Positions 48,518 through 61,779 of a stretch of DNA of 64,000 nt are shown piece by piece. The DNA is taken from positions 10,977,297-11,041,296 of the forward strand of contig NC_058161.1 of NCBI RefSeq assembly GCF_020080835.1, in the 5' to 3' direction. The notes beneath the pieces were generated by a model, which saw nothing but the letters and a program-made list of their open reading frames with translations, had not been told where the DNA came from and did no database searches. Each line of letters starts with the position of its first letter. The first letter of the stretch is position 1. Made by a program: the position numbers and the translations under genes. Source of the stretch: Cotesia glomerata (taxonomy: Eukaryota > Arthropoda > Insecta > Hymenoptera > Braconidae).

Positions 48518-49209
48518 TAGCTGTTACCCACCCGCTCCACTGGGCACTTCATAGAATTGTATTTTTAGAGATCTAGACTTGAAATTTAATGGGAGTATTG
48601 TTTAGATTTGTACAGATTTCAAATTTCATCAGATTGGCCCGTACCTTTTATCCCTGTGATTATTCTAGCTAATATTCATTGTAAATTTTAATGTGCAATC
48701 ACTATGACATTCCAGTGGTTTTTTTCCAAAAATGAATAATGACTGAAACGAAAAAAAAAAATTGAAATGATCATTGAAAGTTTCAGTTAAAGTAATTGCG
48801 CGTCTCATAAGTGAAGTTGAAATTTGGCTAGCTTAAAGCGTGACGAATTTTGCCGTTAATTTAAATTTCCTCCGTGACATCAATTTTTCATAGAAACTTA
48901 TTTGTACATGTTTTTAACGAATTCTCTTAGAATAAATAGCCAAATTCTTTTTTCACATCTCAAGTGCTTAGAAAATGTATTCATTTCAATCTGTTACGTT
49001 CCCGCGATTCGGTAATAAGAACAATTCATGGGTTATGTGATCAGCAAAAATAAAATGTATGTAAAATTCTTAGTCCGTTGAGTGAATAGCTACATGTAAA
49101 GTTAAATTTTGGAAACCTTACAATGACTTTTTTTGCCGTTGCCAAAGAGACGATTGTTGTGAGAAAATATAATTATTAAAAAAGGAAAATATTTAAATCC
49201 GTTGGCCTT

Positions 49210-52200
49210 GGAGGCCATTCCCGTAAGTTCCTATTTCTCTTGAGATTCTATTAAATTCTATATCTGTAGGAACTGTATTTGAAAAGTATAAATTTTTTGA
49301 CAATTATCACTCCCACACTCTTATATGGGAGAGGAATTTCATAAGATCCTATTCGAGAAAATTTCTACATTATAAACAAAAAGTTTCAACAAAACTTCAA
49401 GTCCATAGAAACTTTTGTTTGGAAATGAGAGATTTTCATTGTTAACACCCCCGCAATCCCTTCTAGGGTTAGAATTCGAGAAAATCCATTCTTAGCTGAA
49501 CTTGACATCATACACGAAGATTCTCACCAAATTTAGAGTCTGTAGAAGTTACAGATTGGAAATTAAAATTTTAGATTTTAGCACCCATCCCCGCAATTCC
49601 TATCGGAAATAGTCTTTATTGAAGTTCATTGTGAGATGATCTCTACATGAGAAATAAAAGATTTTTACCAAATTTAGAGTTTTTAGAAGCTATATTTTGG
49701 AAATTAAGATTTTTTATTGTTAACACCTACCCCCGCGATCCTTATCGGAGGTAATTCGTTGTAAAGTCCGTTCTTAAATAATTTCTATATTATATGTAGA
49801 AGACTCTTACTAAATTTGGGGTCTTTAGGAGCTATAGCTTGGAAAATAAAAATTTTATTTGTTAACAACCACCCCCACAAACCCCTGTGAGGTGAACCAT
49901 CGTGAAATTCGTTCGTATATTATTTCTACATCTCTTACAGAAAATTCTTACCCAATTTGGAATATATGGGAGCTGTAGTTTACAAACGGGAATTTTTTAT
50001 TGTTAACGCCCCCGCAATTCTCTTTGAGGTAGAATATCGTAGAATTCGTTCATAAATTATTTTTTCATCACTTACAGAAAGTTCCTACAAAATTTGGAGT
50101 CTGTAAGAGCTACAACTTTAAAATTCAAAATTTTCATTGTTTATACCCATCCCCACAACCCCTGTGGGGTGAGATATCATAAAATTCGTTTATAGATTAT
50201 TTCTATATCTCTTACAGAAGATTCCTACCAAATTTGGAGTCGATAGAAACTATAGTTTAAGAACGGGAATTTTTCATTGTTAACGCCGTCGCAAACCCCT
50301 TTGGGGGAGGAATTTAATAAAATCCATTCTTAGCTGAACTTGACAGGAAAATTATACCGAAAGATTTCTACCAAATTTAGAGTCTATAAAAGTTACAGTT
50401 TGGAAATTGAAATTGAAAATTCTAACACTCACCCCCGCAATCGCTATTGAAGGTAGAATTTATTGAAATCCTCATTTAGATCACTTCTGCATCACACATA
50501 GAAGACTCTCACCGAATTTGGAGTCTGTAGGAGCTATAGCTCGGAAATTTAAAATTGTAATTGTTAACACCCACCCCCGAAATTCATATTTGGAGTAGGT
50601 TATCATTAAATACGCTCTTAGATCATTTCTACCTCAAATATATCAGATTCTTACCAAATTTAGAGCCTATGGGAGCTTTAGCTTAGAAATTTAAAATTTT
50701 CATTGTTAGCACCCACCCCCGCAATCCATATTTGGAGGAGGTTGTTATAAAATCCACTATTAGATCATTTCTGGATCACATATAAATGATTCCTACCAAA
50801 TTTGAAACCTATAGGAGCTTTAGTTTAGAAATTTTTTATTTTCATTGTTAACCCCTACCCCGCAATCTTTATTGGGGATGAGTTATCATAAAATCCGCTC
50901 ATAGATAATTTCTACATCACATATAGGAGATTCCTATAAAATTTGGAATCTGTAGGAGCTATAGCTTGAAAATTACAAATTTTCATTGTTAATACCCACC
51001 CCCGCAACCCTCTGTGGGGTGTAATATCGTAAAGTTCGTTCATAGATTATTTCTAGATCTCTTACAGAAGATTCTTACTAAAATTGGAGTCAATAGGAGC
51101 TATAGTTTAAAAATGGGAATTTTTGATTGTTAACGCCCCCGCAACTCCCCTTGTGGGTGGAATTTCGTAAAATCCGTTCTTAGCTGACCTCTACTTGGCG
51201 AAAGGAATATTCCTACAAAATTTCAAGTCGCTACGCTTTATGGTTCCAGAGATATCGTGATGAGTCAATATATAGGTGGAAATCTCATATATATATATAT
51301 ATATAGATTCTTTTCAAATTTGGAGCTTATCGGAGCTACAGCTCGAAAATTTAAAATTTTAATTGTTAAAACCCACCCCCGCACCCCCCTGTGGGGAGGG
51401 ATATCGTAAAATTCGTTCATAAATTATTTTTACATTACTTACAGAAAATTCATACAAAATTATGAGTCTGTCGGAGCTGTAGCTCGGAAATTTAAAATTT
51501 TCATTGTTAACGCCCACCCCCGCAATCCATATTGGGGGTAGGCTGTCATTAAATCCGCTCTTGAATCATTTCTACATCCCGTAGAACAGATTCTTACCAA
51601 ATTTGGAGCCTATAGGAGCTACAGCTCGGAAATTAAAAATTTTCATTGTTAAGACCCACCCCCGCACTCCTCTGTGGAGTGGGATATCGTAAAATTCGTT
51701 CATAAATTATTTTTACATCACTTACACAAAATTCATACAAAATTAGGAGTCTGTCGGAGCTAAAAGTCGAAAATTTTTAATTTTCATTGTTAACGTCCAC
51801 CCCCGCAATCCATATTGGGAGTAGATTGTCATAAAATCCACTCTTAGATCATTTCTACCTCGCATATAGCAGATACTTATCAAATTTTGAGCCTTTAGGA
51901 GCTACAGCTAAAAAATTTAAAATTTTCATTGTTAAGACCCACCCCCGCATTCCTCTGTGGAGTGGGATATCGTAAAATTCGTTCATAAATTATTTTTACA
52001 TCACTTACACAAAATTCATACAAAATTAGGAGTCTGTAGGAGCTAGAAGTCGGAAATTTTTAATTTTCATTGTTAACGTCCATCCCCGCAATCCATATTG
52101 GGAGTAGATTGTCGTAAAATCCGCTTTTAGATCATTTCGACATCACATATAGAAGATTCCTACCAAATTTGAAGTCGATAGGAGCTATAAGTTAAAAATG

Positions 52201-52375
52201 GGAATTTTCTATTGTTAACGCCCCCGCAACCCCCCTTGTGGGTGGAATTTCGTAAAATCCGTTCTTAGCTGACCTCTTCTCGGCGAAAGGAATTCCTACA
52301 AAATTTCAAGTCGCTACGCCTTATGGTTCCAGAGATATCGTGATGAGTCAATATATAGGTGGAAATCTCTCATAT
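49210..52375. repeat. Tandem array of about 22 units of 141 bp
   Basis: TTGTTAAC...CACCCCCGCAA recurs every 141-142 bp (for example 50561, 50703, 50845, 50986, 51127), with TTTGGAGTCTGTAGGAGC and GAATTTCGTAAAATCCG between. Units are diverged. Two longer-range copies of a cap sequence (CCAGAGATATCGTGATGAGT, then (TA)n) lie at about 51250 and 52330, so the last 1.1 kb repeats as a block. No coding frame spans it. Confidence 0.85.
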
Positions 52376-52945
52376 ATATATAGATTATATTTTTATACTT
52401 AAATGTTGATTAATTCACTGATTTAATAGTTGAACGCTCTTAGGTGAAATGCTTAGACTATAACTAAAAAATAGCTTCCACGGTAACTTCAGGCGTAAGT
52501 GAATTTTTTTTATTTATATTTTATTTTTTTTTTAATGTTATTTGCATTAATTAGATACAGGATAAATTTATTTTAATTAAAAAATTATTTAATTTAAATT
52601 AATTAATTAAAATTAACACACGTTAAATGCTCAAATACAAGCAAGTATTAAACAGTGTGCAATATACATCCACACCAACATTTGCTCTCTCGCTCTGGCT
52701 CACTAATTACAAGCGACTATGCTTAGAAGACGGGAGTGGGGACGCTACGAAGTATGGGACAAAGAGGAGAGACCGATAATATAAAATAGTATGTATATTT
52801 CTGTCTCATTCTTTCCTGGCTTCATCCTACACATTTTTGTATTTGTGTCTCTTACCTGTCGTTTTTTCCGTTGCATCCGGTTTGAAATCACAACGATTCT
52901 AAAGAAGTTTCACTTAAAAAAAAAAACATTTTAAATATAAAAATA
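52376..52945 (+). other. Gene-free stretch
   Basis: AT-rich to 52650, then a more mixed stretch with polypurine segments (AGAAGACGGGAGTGGGGACG). Nothing recognised. Confidence 0.5.
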
Positions 52946-52947
52946 AT

Positions 52948-53092
52948 GATTGCCATTGTCTGTATTGCAATGGATTTTTCTCAAAGTCCTCAGAGTCATG
53001 GATTTAATGTAAAAATTGTAATAAATGGTCTTATGATTCTTGCGCAGGAATTGGCGAAGATTATTCTGACGAATATGTTTATGATCATTGTA
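52948..53092 (+). pseudogene. Tigger-like transposase C-terminal zinc-finger remnant
   Basis: DCHCLYCNGFFSKSSESWI, a TAA, then CKNCNKWSYDSCAG and DHCK: the spacing of cysteines matches the Cys-rich tail of Tigger/jerky-type transposases. One stop inside and no upstream DDE domain. The overlapping 79-residue frame in another phase is an artefact. Confidence 0.5.
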
Positions 53093-53492
53093 AATAATCG
53101 TATATTCATTAAAGTATCTCGATGTGATTTCCTAATCATCGAACATCTATATTTCATGGTTTATTCAAAGTGTAATTTTTGTTAACGTCTTAAAAAATTA
53201 TTATAAATTTTATTGTTAAGCTGTTAATTAGTTTTAAATAGATAATAATTAAAAATATAATTAATTTTTTTTATTGCACTCAGAGGTTTTAAACCTACGT
53301 ACAAGGAAAAATACAAAGATGTTATTTAGCAAAGAATTGGTAACATTAGTTTACATTGATTGAAATCACAGGTTGAGTTTTCAGATTGAGCTTTTTAAAT
53401 ACGTAATATCTTAAAACAGACGTTTTTTTTATATTTTTATCGTCAAAATTAGAAATATGAATTGCGTAGAGTAAGACATCCTTGGAGGAATT

Positions 53493-54356
53493 CAAATAAA
53501 ACTTTGAGATTAGTGATCTGAAATGCGAAACTATCCTCTTCCGTCCAAATTTAGAAACAGCCACGAGAGAAGTACGGAGAAACTGGAAAAACTTTTTAAT
53601 AAAATCAAATAACGTCACTATACTATATAAAGAATCGGTTCGATACCTAGGGGTGCAAATAGATCAACACCTCAGATTTAACGAACACATCAAATTACAA
53701 CTAGAAAAATCACGCAAAGCATTTCTCAAATTAAATAGATTATTCTATAGCAAACACTTGAACAAACGGGTAAAAATTATTTGTTACCAATCTTTAATTA
53801 GACCCCTAATAACATATGAAGCACCCATCTGGTTTAACCAAAATGCAACAACATTAGAAAAAATTAGATCATTCGAGCGTAAATGCTTACGATCATGCTT
53901 AAAAATGTATCGTTCCGAAATAACTAATTATCAACATTACATTAATAATCAAACCTTATACAATAAAGCAAATATTCCGCGAATAGACTCACACATACTA
54001 CAACTAATACGAAATACTGGGCTAATACATCAAAAATATCAACTAATTCAAATATTAATAAATTTTTATCTCCAAATAAAAATTATATAGAAAAAGCATT
54101 AAAAATTGGATATATTCCTCCAGAAGGTTTTTTCTACCTGGACCGGAACAACTACCTACAAGACAATAACAATGTACCCGTAATATACCATTACCTGAGA
54201 AAAAAAATGCAAACTGCAATTTTATACGAGCCTAACTTAGACACGATAACAAACAACCCACAGTGGCGATTTGACAAGGCAATCCCCAGTAAAGACAGAA
54301 AGAATAATCACCGCAGTGCCCCAGGTTCCCCTAAATATTTATTTATTCTTGAGTAG
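53493..54356 (+). pseudogene. 5'-truncated LINE, RT C-terminus
   Basis: Frame begins near FEISDLKCETILF, then VRYLGVQIDQHLRFNEHI and IICYQSLIRPLITYEAPIWF typical of the region after the RT core of Jockey-like LINEs. A frameshift at about 54080 leads to KIGYIPPEGFFYLDRNN, TNNPQWRFDKAIP and SPKYLFILE, stop 54354-54356. The RT active site is absent. Confidence 0.7.
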
Positions 54357-54417
54357 TATTATTTTGCCTATTTTTCATACAGATGAAATAAAAATTGTCG
54401 TATCCTTATAAGAACTC

Positions 54418-54562
54418 AGGGTCAGTTTTTCAATCCAATATAAAATTTTATCCAGGATAAAATTATTATTGACAGTTTTGCCAGTATATTTATATGTATG
54501 AAATATTTAGATATAGTTTATCATTGGATAAAATTTTATCCTGGATTGAAAAACTGGCCCTT
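54418..54562. mobile_element. Small palindromic MITE, copy 2
   Basis: AGGGTCAGTTTTTCAATCCA ... TGGATTGAAAAACTGGCCCT. Same family as 22695-22831, with a short internal insertion. Confidence 0.8.
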
Positions 54563-56042
54563 AATTGTAAGAAGCTTGTAATTTCGATATAATCTTTTAT
54601 GATACATACACATTACGATGTTGTAGGCATACTCTATACTATGCACTAATTTAAATTCGAAAAAGTTCTCAAGTTTTTTACTGAGGGCACCACTTCCGCC
54701 GCTTCTGACTGTTCTTACAGTTCTAACTAAAATTAGGAAAACAGCATGAGACACCTCCAGGCATTTCAGCGAATTAGGGAGTCACTTGAACTTGTGGGAT
54801 CTACTGTTTATATAGTCCTCCATATTTCGTGGTTGAAAGCAAAAAAAAAAAAAATAATCAGATGTCCAACAAAAAACCAAAGAATTATTATTATTATTAT
54901 TATACTTTGTTGTAGTTTAGCATTAAATATAACAAATTAACTAATTTTTTTCAATAATCATTCAAATTTTCGCATAGTTAAAAAAAATAAGCTAGGTATG
55001 AAACTGAACGGATTGCATATTGGATTAATCATAAAGTACAGTGTATTTAGTTTTTTTTTGTGGAATTATTTAAAAAGTTGGAAATGAAAAATGAAATAAT
55101 CAAGTAATCGATCACAATAATGTCAAAAATAAAAATTTATCAGTATAAAATTAAAAAAAAAAATGGCGAAGTGAAAAAATCGTTTAATAAGTTTAATTGA
55201 AATGAAATTTTATTCAAGAAGAAAAAACGTCATTAAAGGAGCTATAGTCATAAAAAATAAATAATGTAAGTACGTAAATTATTGTTGAAGATTATTAAGT
55301 CAATACAATACTTATCTTACTTAGCTATTAAACCATATAAATTAATACTAATTTCATAGTTTTCTTTATATTTTTCAGCTATTAATATTGCTCAATATTT
55401 TTAACTATTAACTAATTTTTAGTGAACTTTAATTAACACGATCATTAATCATAATTCTTTATTGCATTTAAAAGCTTTGACAGCCTTGAAATTATGCGAT
55501 TATTGAATCAATAAATCTATTATGATTAACAATAATTTACTAATTGGGGCTATTTTTTTTTAATTATATTCACCCATATAAAAAGTTACATGCTAACTGC
55601 TTAAATTTAAACAATACTCTTTTTTCATAGGTTAAAATTTTCATATGTGTAGTATCCTTTTGAAAACGTTCATGTAGATTTTTTTTTAATTTGTACAAAT
55701 TTGAAAAGCAGATATAAATTTTTCGAAACAAACCAAATATATTTTTCTTTGAATTAATAATAATTTTAATTAAATTGATCAAAATTTAAATATGAAATAG
55801 TCTTATATATTTAATTTTCTGTAAGAGCAGTTTGAAAATGAAAATAAATATGACACTCAATCAGCAGACACCTAACCATTTTTTGGTTTTTTTTTTTTTT
55901 TAATAAACTAATAATGAGAGAATTTGTGAAAATTGCAACCAATAAACAGTGCCTTTTTTTATTTCTATACGTGAATATTTTTTCTTATTTTCTTAACATT
56001 AATTAATTTATTTTAATAATCCTAAAAATAGTCAGGTGTCTG
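54563..56042 (+). other. Gene-free AT-rich stretch
   Basis: No gene. CAGACACCT (55864) and AGGTGTCTG (56034) are possible inverted ends of a small element just left of the next one. Confidence 0.5.
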
Positions 56043-56760
56043 TTAAGGAGGTCCTTTCGCCATCAATGTTAAATAAAAAATATTAGATTACGCATAAAAT
56101 TAGTTTTTATCTAATAGTTAAAGTCCTTATTTATCTACTAGTAGTTTAATTTAGTCTTTACCGTGAAAATTTTTGAAAAAAAAATTTTTAAAAATGTTAG
56201 TATTTTTTCCGAGTCTTACGAGAAAGTCAGACCTTAACAACTTTCTCGAATTATGGTATTAACTACCGATTAGATGGGATAAAAAAAAACTCAAAATAAG
56301 GTTTTTGAAATATTCAGGTTTCATTTTTTGCAATAAAATATTTAGGTTGCCGTGGAATATATGGAGAAATTAAAATTATAAAATCACAAAAAATTCTCAA
56401 GCAACCTACATTAAAATGAAGTCAAAACATTTGGCAACGTTGCGTAGCGCGCAAGCTTCAGACCATTCAATAAATTCAAACTAATTTATTTATTTACACT
56501 GACTGCAAAAACTTAAACGTGGTTAAGGTTATATTGTGCATATGAAAATGTAAACAACCGAAGTACAGCGTTGCCAAATCATGGATAGGTTACTAGCATT
56601 TAACTAATTTTTTTTTTTTATTTTCAAAATTTCAACGATCAATGCCTCATATACTATTTATTTTTTAATTTTAGGAATTTTTATAGGTTTTTACTTTAAT
56701 TTATCGTATATTGACTACTACAGTTGTTTTGACTCAACTGGAGCGAAAGGACTTCCTTAA
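56043..56760. mobile_element. TTAA-flanked inverted-repeat element upstream of TPRA1
   Basis: Left end TTAAGGAGGTCCTTTCGC and right end GCGAAAGGACTTCCTTAA are inverted copies with one mismatch, both bounded by TTAA. Its right 280 bp matches 3239-3552. No transposase. It ends 197 bp before the TPRA1 start codon and may overlap the promoter. Confidence 0.75.
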
Positions 56761-56956
56761 TTTCAGTATTATAAAAAATACATAATATTTTAGTAAAATA
56801 TTACAGTATATGAATCATACAGATTGTAGACAAATAAAAAAGAGTTATGCTTAAAAGTAGTCAATTTAGCATGTATGCATAATTAATTTACATAAATATA
56901 TTTCAGTAACATAAGAAGTGTTATGTAGATCTGTGAATGAATAAAAAAGTAGAGCG

Positions 56957-57105
56957 ATGTATGGAGGTGGTGAACAAACAGTATCCGAAGGTTGGAGAAA
57001 ACCATTGGATTTAGTTACTACTGTGGATCCAAATGTTAGTTCGACTATAGTTGACAATGAACATTTTTGCAAGCTAGTTTTATATAAGGAAATTCAGAAT
57101 TCAAG
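56957..57105 (+). CDS. TPRA1: TPRA1 exon 1
   Basis: 49 codons plus AG. Extracellular N-terminus with an NVSS site (possible N-glycosylation) before EHFCKLVLYKEIQNS. Donor GTCATT is non-canonical beyond GT. Too short to appear as a long open frame. Confidence 0.88.
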
Positions 57106-57845
57106 GTCATTAACATATAAGTACAATTGATACAAACTATGGTAAAAAAAATAGCAGACGTTTCTTTGGTTCAGAAAAAAGTATCTCGAAGGATTAGCTT
57201 CCATTTGACTCGAATAAATAGTAGCATTGAAAAGGATATGCTTAAATAATCTGTGGATATTTCTTTTGCAGGAAAGCTTAGACTCATTCTTCGGAATACA
57301 TTATCTCTAATAAAGGTTGAACAATTTACTTTTATTAACAAATAAGCTATTATTGAAAAAAATTATTAAAAATATGCACATGAAGGTTTCGAAAATGTAT
57401 CTCTTATTTACATTTAAATTGTTTATTTTTTATTTAAAAACGATTGATGTTTGCTATTTTAATCGTCATAGAAAATTATATTACTTTAAATTGTAAATTG
57501 TATATTTATTATAAATTTTTGATTTCAGAGTGAGAATATGGGACGCAGTGATATTAGTACCAAATTTACTACTATTATTATTTATAGCAATAAGATTTAA
57601 TCGTGCTCGACTAAAATTGAGAGCCACTAGCAGCCCAATTTTTTTAGCATTTTATGGACTTGTAATTTGTAATGTAGTAATATCAGTGATAAGATGCGTT
57701 GTATCAATGACAGTAAATGCTGCTGCTAATATTGGTGGAAAAGCTGATAAAATATTGTGGGTCACAGTAAGATTTTTCTTGTTATCAACTGAAATGAGTG
57801 TTGTCATCTTCGGATTAGCATTTGGTATGTTGAACAGCAGTCTAT

Positions 57846-57877
<32 letters not shown>

Positions 57878-60462
57878 TTTTTCATTCCATTTTAATGATA
57901 TTTCTAGAATAAATAAATTTATTCTAACTGGATATGAAACGTTTTGTAAGATTTTGTAGGGAAAATCTGGTTAGATTTCATAACCGATTGGTTCAATAAT
58001 TCAGATATTATTTAAAAATTTTTTTTCAAACTTTAGTTTTTTTTTTTTTTTTCAACTATAAATCACTTCATATTTCAAATAAAATTTTGAACTAAAGGTA
58101 ATTTAAGATTTTACTATTCGCATTATTTTTCGAACTTTCGTAATTTGTATGGTAAGTGATGCGCTAATGCGTTAAACTGAGCGTAGCATTTTCAGCTTTT
58201 ACCCATTTTTCAAATTTAATAATAAAATTGTATATTTTATATTAATAATAACATTGTGTATTTTAAAATTTAAAAAAATAAAATTTTTTAGTATTCGAAA
58301 GAAAAAAACAATTTTACATATTATTTATATGAAAAAATTAAAATTTATCGAGCTCGTAGGAACTTTTGAGATGATGGGAAGAAAACTTCTTTCTCTCGAA
58401 GCACCTTATTTTATCTATAAAATAATTAGAGTGAAAAGGGTATAAACGATGAAAATTTTTTTTTAGAATGTTTTTTTTTTTCGAATGAGCAACATTTGTT
58501 GAATTCAAAACTGGTTTCAGCTAACAATAATTTTTCAACACTTATACGCTTCGAATTCTAACTTCATCCATCAACTTTTTTCCATTTTTCATAAAAAATG
58601 ATTCATAAACTTGAGCTGTAAATAATTTTAAATATTATTTTATTTTGCTAGGCCACCTTGATAGCCGTTCAAGTATAAGAAGAGTTTTATTTGCTACGTC
58701 TCTTATAGCTTTAACTTTCACAATAACTCAAGGAACTCTAGAATTAGTTTTACCAGACGATACATTTCATATTCCCAGCCGGGATTTTTATGTGTTTGGT
58801 CATGGTGGGATGATGTTTTGGTTTTGCAGTAGTCTTGTATTCACTTTAATTTATTTCTTCATATTGTTACTTCCGTGGATAAGATTGCGAGATAAATTAA
58901 ACCTACCAAGTAAGAATTTATAAATTTATAATTCATACATTTAATATTATTTTATACACCTTCACTATACGAATGAGTATAAGATAAGAGCATTAACATT
59001 GAAATACGAATTGGAGGTGAAAAAATCAATCACAAGATAGTTTTATACTTATTCTAAATTCATGCAACAATTTTTTGAAACAAACTCTCAAAGAATATTC
59101 AACGAGATATAATTTCAATTAATATAGTACGTTGATTGTATTTTTGAACGTTGTATTATTCTTTCAGTCTACTCCTTTTTATTTTTACATTGTATCTAAA
59201 ATGAGCTACTTTTATTTGTAAAAAAAATAAAAAAAAAAAAAAAACGTGACATCAACTCAGTCTGTGTGAATAATTCGAATTAAAAAATTATTTGTATTTA
59301 ATTGATTGTTGAGATGTCTACATAAACAATACTTATTTGCATTCAGAAAATAAATGTTATTTTTTGTATATTTAAGTTACCCAAATTAGCCGTGGAATCC
59401 AGAAATACTTTACTGCATTATTGCACCGCTTAAAATAACCTGTACTGTTTCATGCTTGAAAAATTAATTTATCCGGAGAAGTTCAACGCCCATAATTAAT
59501 TGATCTTACTTAGGAATCAACGTAGATATACAGTTTGAATTATATCTATTTACATTATTAAGAATCTGTGAAAGGTTATTGTTCAAAATCTTCACACGTT
59601 TCTTACTAGTAATAACTCAATTTGGTATCGCTTTCGATCTATAATTACATACGCTTAGAAATAACAGTAGCTTCATGAAGCCCGTGTAATGTATAGTATT
59701 CGTAGGTTTATACAGAAGATTTTATACTTGAAATATATATTTATGTTCGCTTTTAATTTTTTCGCTCAATGCATTAGTCGAAAGTCGAAATTTTATTTTT
59801 CTGTGTTAAATTTCTTAAATGCGTAAATATATTTGATAGTTTTATACCAAGTGTGCTAGCAAATTTATTAGTGAGGCTTTTGTTGATAGTTCAACAAGCA
59901 AAAAAAAAATATACCAGTAAAGCTTGTTGTAATTTTTGAAAACACCACTCTTAGACACATCTATCTTAGAAACTCATAAGAAATTATATTATAAATCATA
60001 ACATATCAAGTACGTAGAGTTAGAGATGTTGATTATTGTAGACGAAATCATAAATTAAAAATCATAAAGACCTCTTGAAGTATACTGTCAATTTCTGTAA
60101 CGTCGCTATCTTAAATGAATTGTTATTTTTTTATTACTTGCAATTCGTAGTATACTTTTTAGTACCATTTGCAAAGTTATTACAAAATATTCTGTGAGTA
60201 CTTGTTACAAAAATTAATGTATTTGTATTATTAATTAATTTAATGTTGTCTAAAATATAATCTTTATTATTTTAGCACGTAAAAGTTTTTACGTTTATGT
60301 TGGCATATTGACAACTTTAAATTTGGTCCAGTCAATAGGAGCAGGTTTATTGAATTACTCACAAGATCTCGTCGGATTATGTGTGATTGATGTAACAGCT
60401 GCGATGTATCTTACACTGTTTACTCCATTGGTCTATCATACTTTCTTATCTGAATTTTTCGG
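56957..60462 (+). CDS. TPRA1: Transmembrane protein adipocyte-associated 1 homologue (partial)
   Basis: A seven-pass membrane protein (TPRA1/GPR175 family; physiological role in insects unclear). Exons 56957-57105, 57529-57824, 58652-58909 and 60276-60462 give 296 residues in consistent phases. The start is the ATG of MYGGGEQTVSEGW; an in-frame TAA lies at 56942. Family landmarks: LYKEIQNSRVRIWD across the first junction, FNRARLKLRATSSPIFLAF, LSTEMSVVIFGLAFG, HLDSRSSIRRVLFATS, FYVFGHGGMMFWF and PLVYHTFLSEFFG. TM1-3 are in exon 2, TM4-5 in exon 3 and TM6-7 in exon 4. The last exon(s) with the cytoplasmic tail should follow the GTATGT donor beyond the window. Very well conserved, unlike the neighbouring dynein. 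Confidence 0.93.
57529..57824 (+). CDS. TPRA1: TPRA1 exon 2 (TM1-TM3)
   Basis: WDAVILVPNLLLLLFIAI is TM1, LAFYGLVICNVVISVI is TM2 and VTVRFFLLSTEMSVVIFG is TM3. TTTCAG acceptor and GTATGT donor. Confidence 0.95.
57825..58651 (+). other. TPRA1 intron 2
   Basis: AT-rich with a long T run (57847-57882). No gene seen. Confidence 0.7.
58652..58909 (+). CDS. TPRA1: TPRA1 exon 3 (TM4-TM5)
   Basis: HLDSRSSIRRVLFATSLIAL, TQGTLELVLPDDTFHIPSRD and a FWFCSSLVFTLIYFFILL membrane segment. Ends in phase 1 at GTAAGA. Confidence 0.95.
58910..60275 (+). other. TPRA1 intron 3 (1366 bp)
   Basis: AT-rich; no gene or clear repeat recognised. Confidence 0.6.
60276..60462 (+). CDS. TPRA1: TPRA1 exon 4 (TM6-TM7)
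   Basis: RKSFYVYVGILTTLNLVQSI and LCVIDVTAAMYLTLFTPLVY. Begins in phase 1 after TTTTAG, ends in phase 2 at GTATGT. No long open frame, but the match is clear. Confidence 0.92.
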
Positions 60463-60959
60463 GTATGTATAAACATATAAAATTCAAGTATAATAAAAAT
60501 TTATTTAAATAAACTTTATACAAAAATTCAACTAAACGTTTTAATAGAAAAAAGTATACAGTCAAAAAAGCCTGCTTCGCCCATTATTAAGTCAAAAACA
60601 TTTTCTCTGAAGACTACTTTAGTAAGTGATAGCCTCATATGAAAAATTTTTAAGATAGTATGTAAAGAAATGAAAGATTTTGTTATTGTTTAGAAAAAAA
60701 TTTTAGTAGTTTGTGGGAAAAAAATTTCGAAAAAAATCAAATGATACTTTCACTTCGAAAAAAAAGATTCGAAGCTTAAAACTCCAAAGAAAGCTCTAAT
60801 TCGAACATTATTATAAAAATATTATATGTATTATGTATACGTTAACTGTCCAAAAATTTCGAACTCTTTTTTTGTAGGTGCTGTCAGAATGCATAAATAC
60901 GTTACATACTCAATAAAATAGTGTTAGTATTTTTGTGCTTAGATCAAATAGTTTTAAAA

Positions 60960-61742
60960 AATTTAGAAATCGGTTGACCGCGCACGCCAAGCCCAAAACT
61001 TCTTACTAAATTTGAATTTGAAGCGCCTTAAAATGTATTTTTTGGTTAATATTTGAGCTGTTCAAGCTCAAAGCACCGTTTTTCACATTTTGAGTTCGAG
61101 CTCATAATGTATTTATTACACTCTATAACTTTTGAATGCGTCGTTCGATATTCTTTTTTAAAAAAGTATTCGACGCAGCTTTTTAAGCACAAAAAGAAAA
61201 TATATATGTTTATATTGATTTATTGAGAAATCTCGAAGATATTTTAAAGAATACTGAAAAACACAATTTTGTGAATTTTTAAATAACTATAACTCTTGAA
61301 TGCGTAGTTCGATTTTTATTTTTAAAAAAGTATTCGACGCAGTTTTTAAAGCACAAAAAGAAAACGTACAGGTTTATTTTGATTGGTCGAGTAATTTCGA
61401 AGATATCTTAAAAAAATACCGAAAAACAAAATTTTATGAATTTTTAAACAACTATAACTTTAGAATGCGTCGTTCGATTTTCATTTTCGAAAATGCATTT
61501 GACGTAATTTTTTAAGCACAAAAAATGTATACATGGTTTTATTATGATTTTCCGCACGCTTTAAAGTTATTTTAAAAAAACATGAAAATTCAAATTTTTT
61601 TTTTTTTTTTATTTCTTCAGTACGGCTCGATGGATTAACTCTCAAATATAATCAGATCTAAGTTTTGATAAACTATTTCGAACGACATGTCGTAGAATTC
61701 AATCGGTTGATTCGTTTTTAAGAAACCGTACGACAAAAATTT

Positions 61743-61779
<37 letters not shown>

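Noticed and set aside
49210..52375. CRISPR-like regular repeats
   Set aside because: Repeat units are 141 bp, diverged and contiguous, without unique spacers or cas genes, in eukaryotic DNA.
52946..53185. 79-residue frame
   Set aside because: Out of phase with the recognisable Cys-rich transposase remnant in the same place.
58254..58445. 63-residue frame in TPRA1 intron 2
   Set aside because: AT-rich Lys/Ile-biased translation with no conserved features and lying between confirmed exons.
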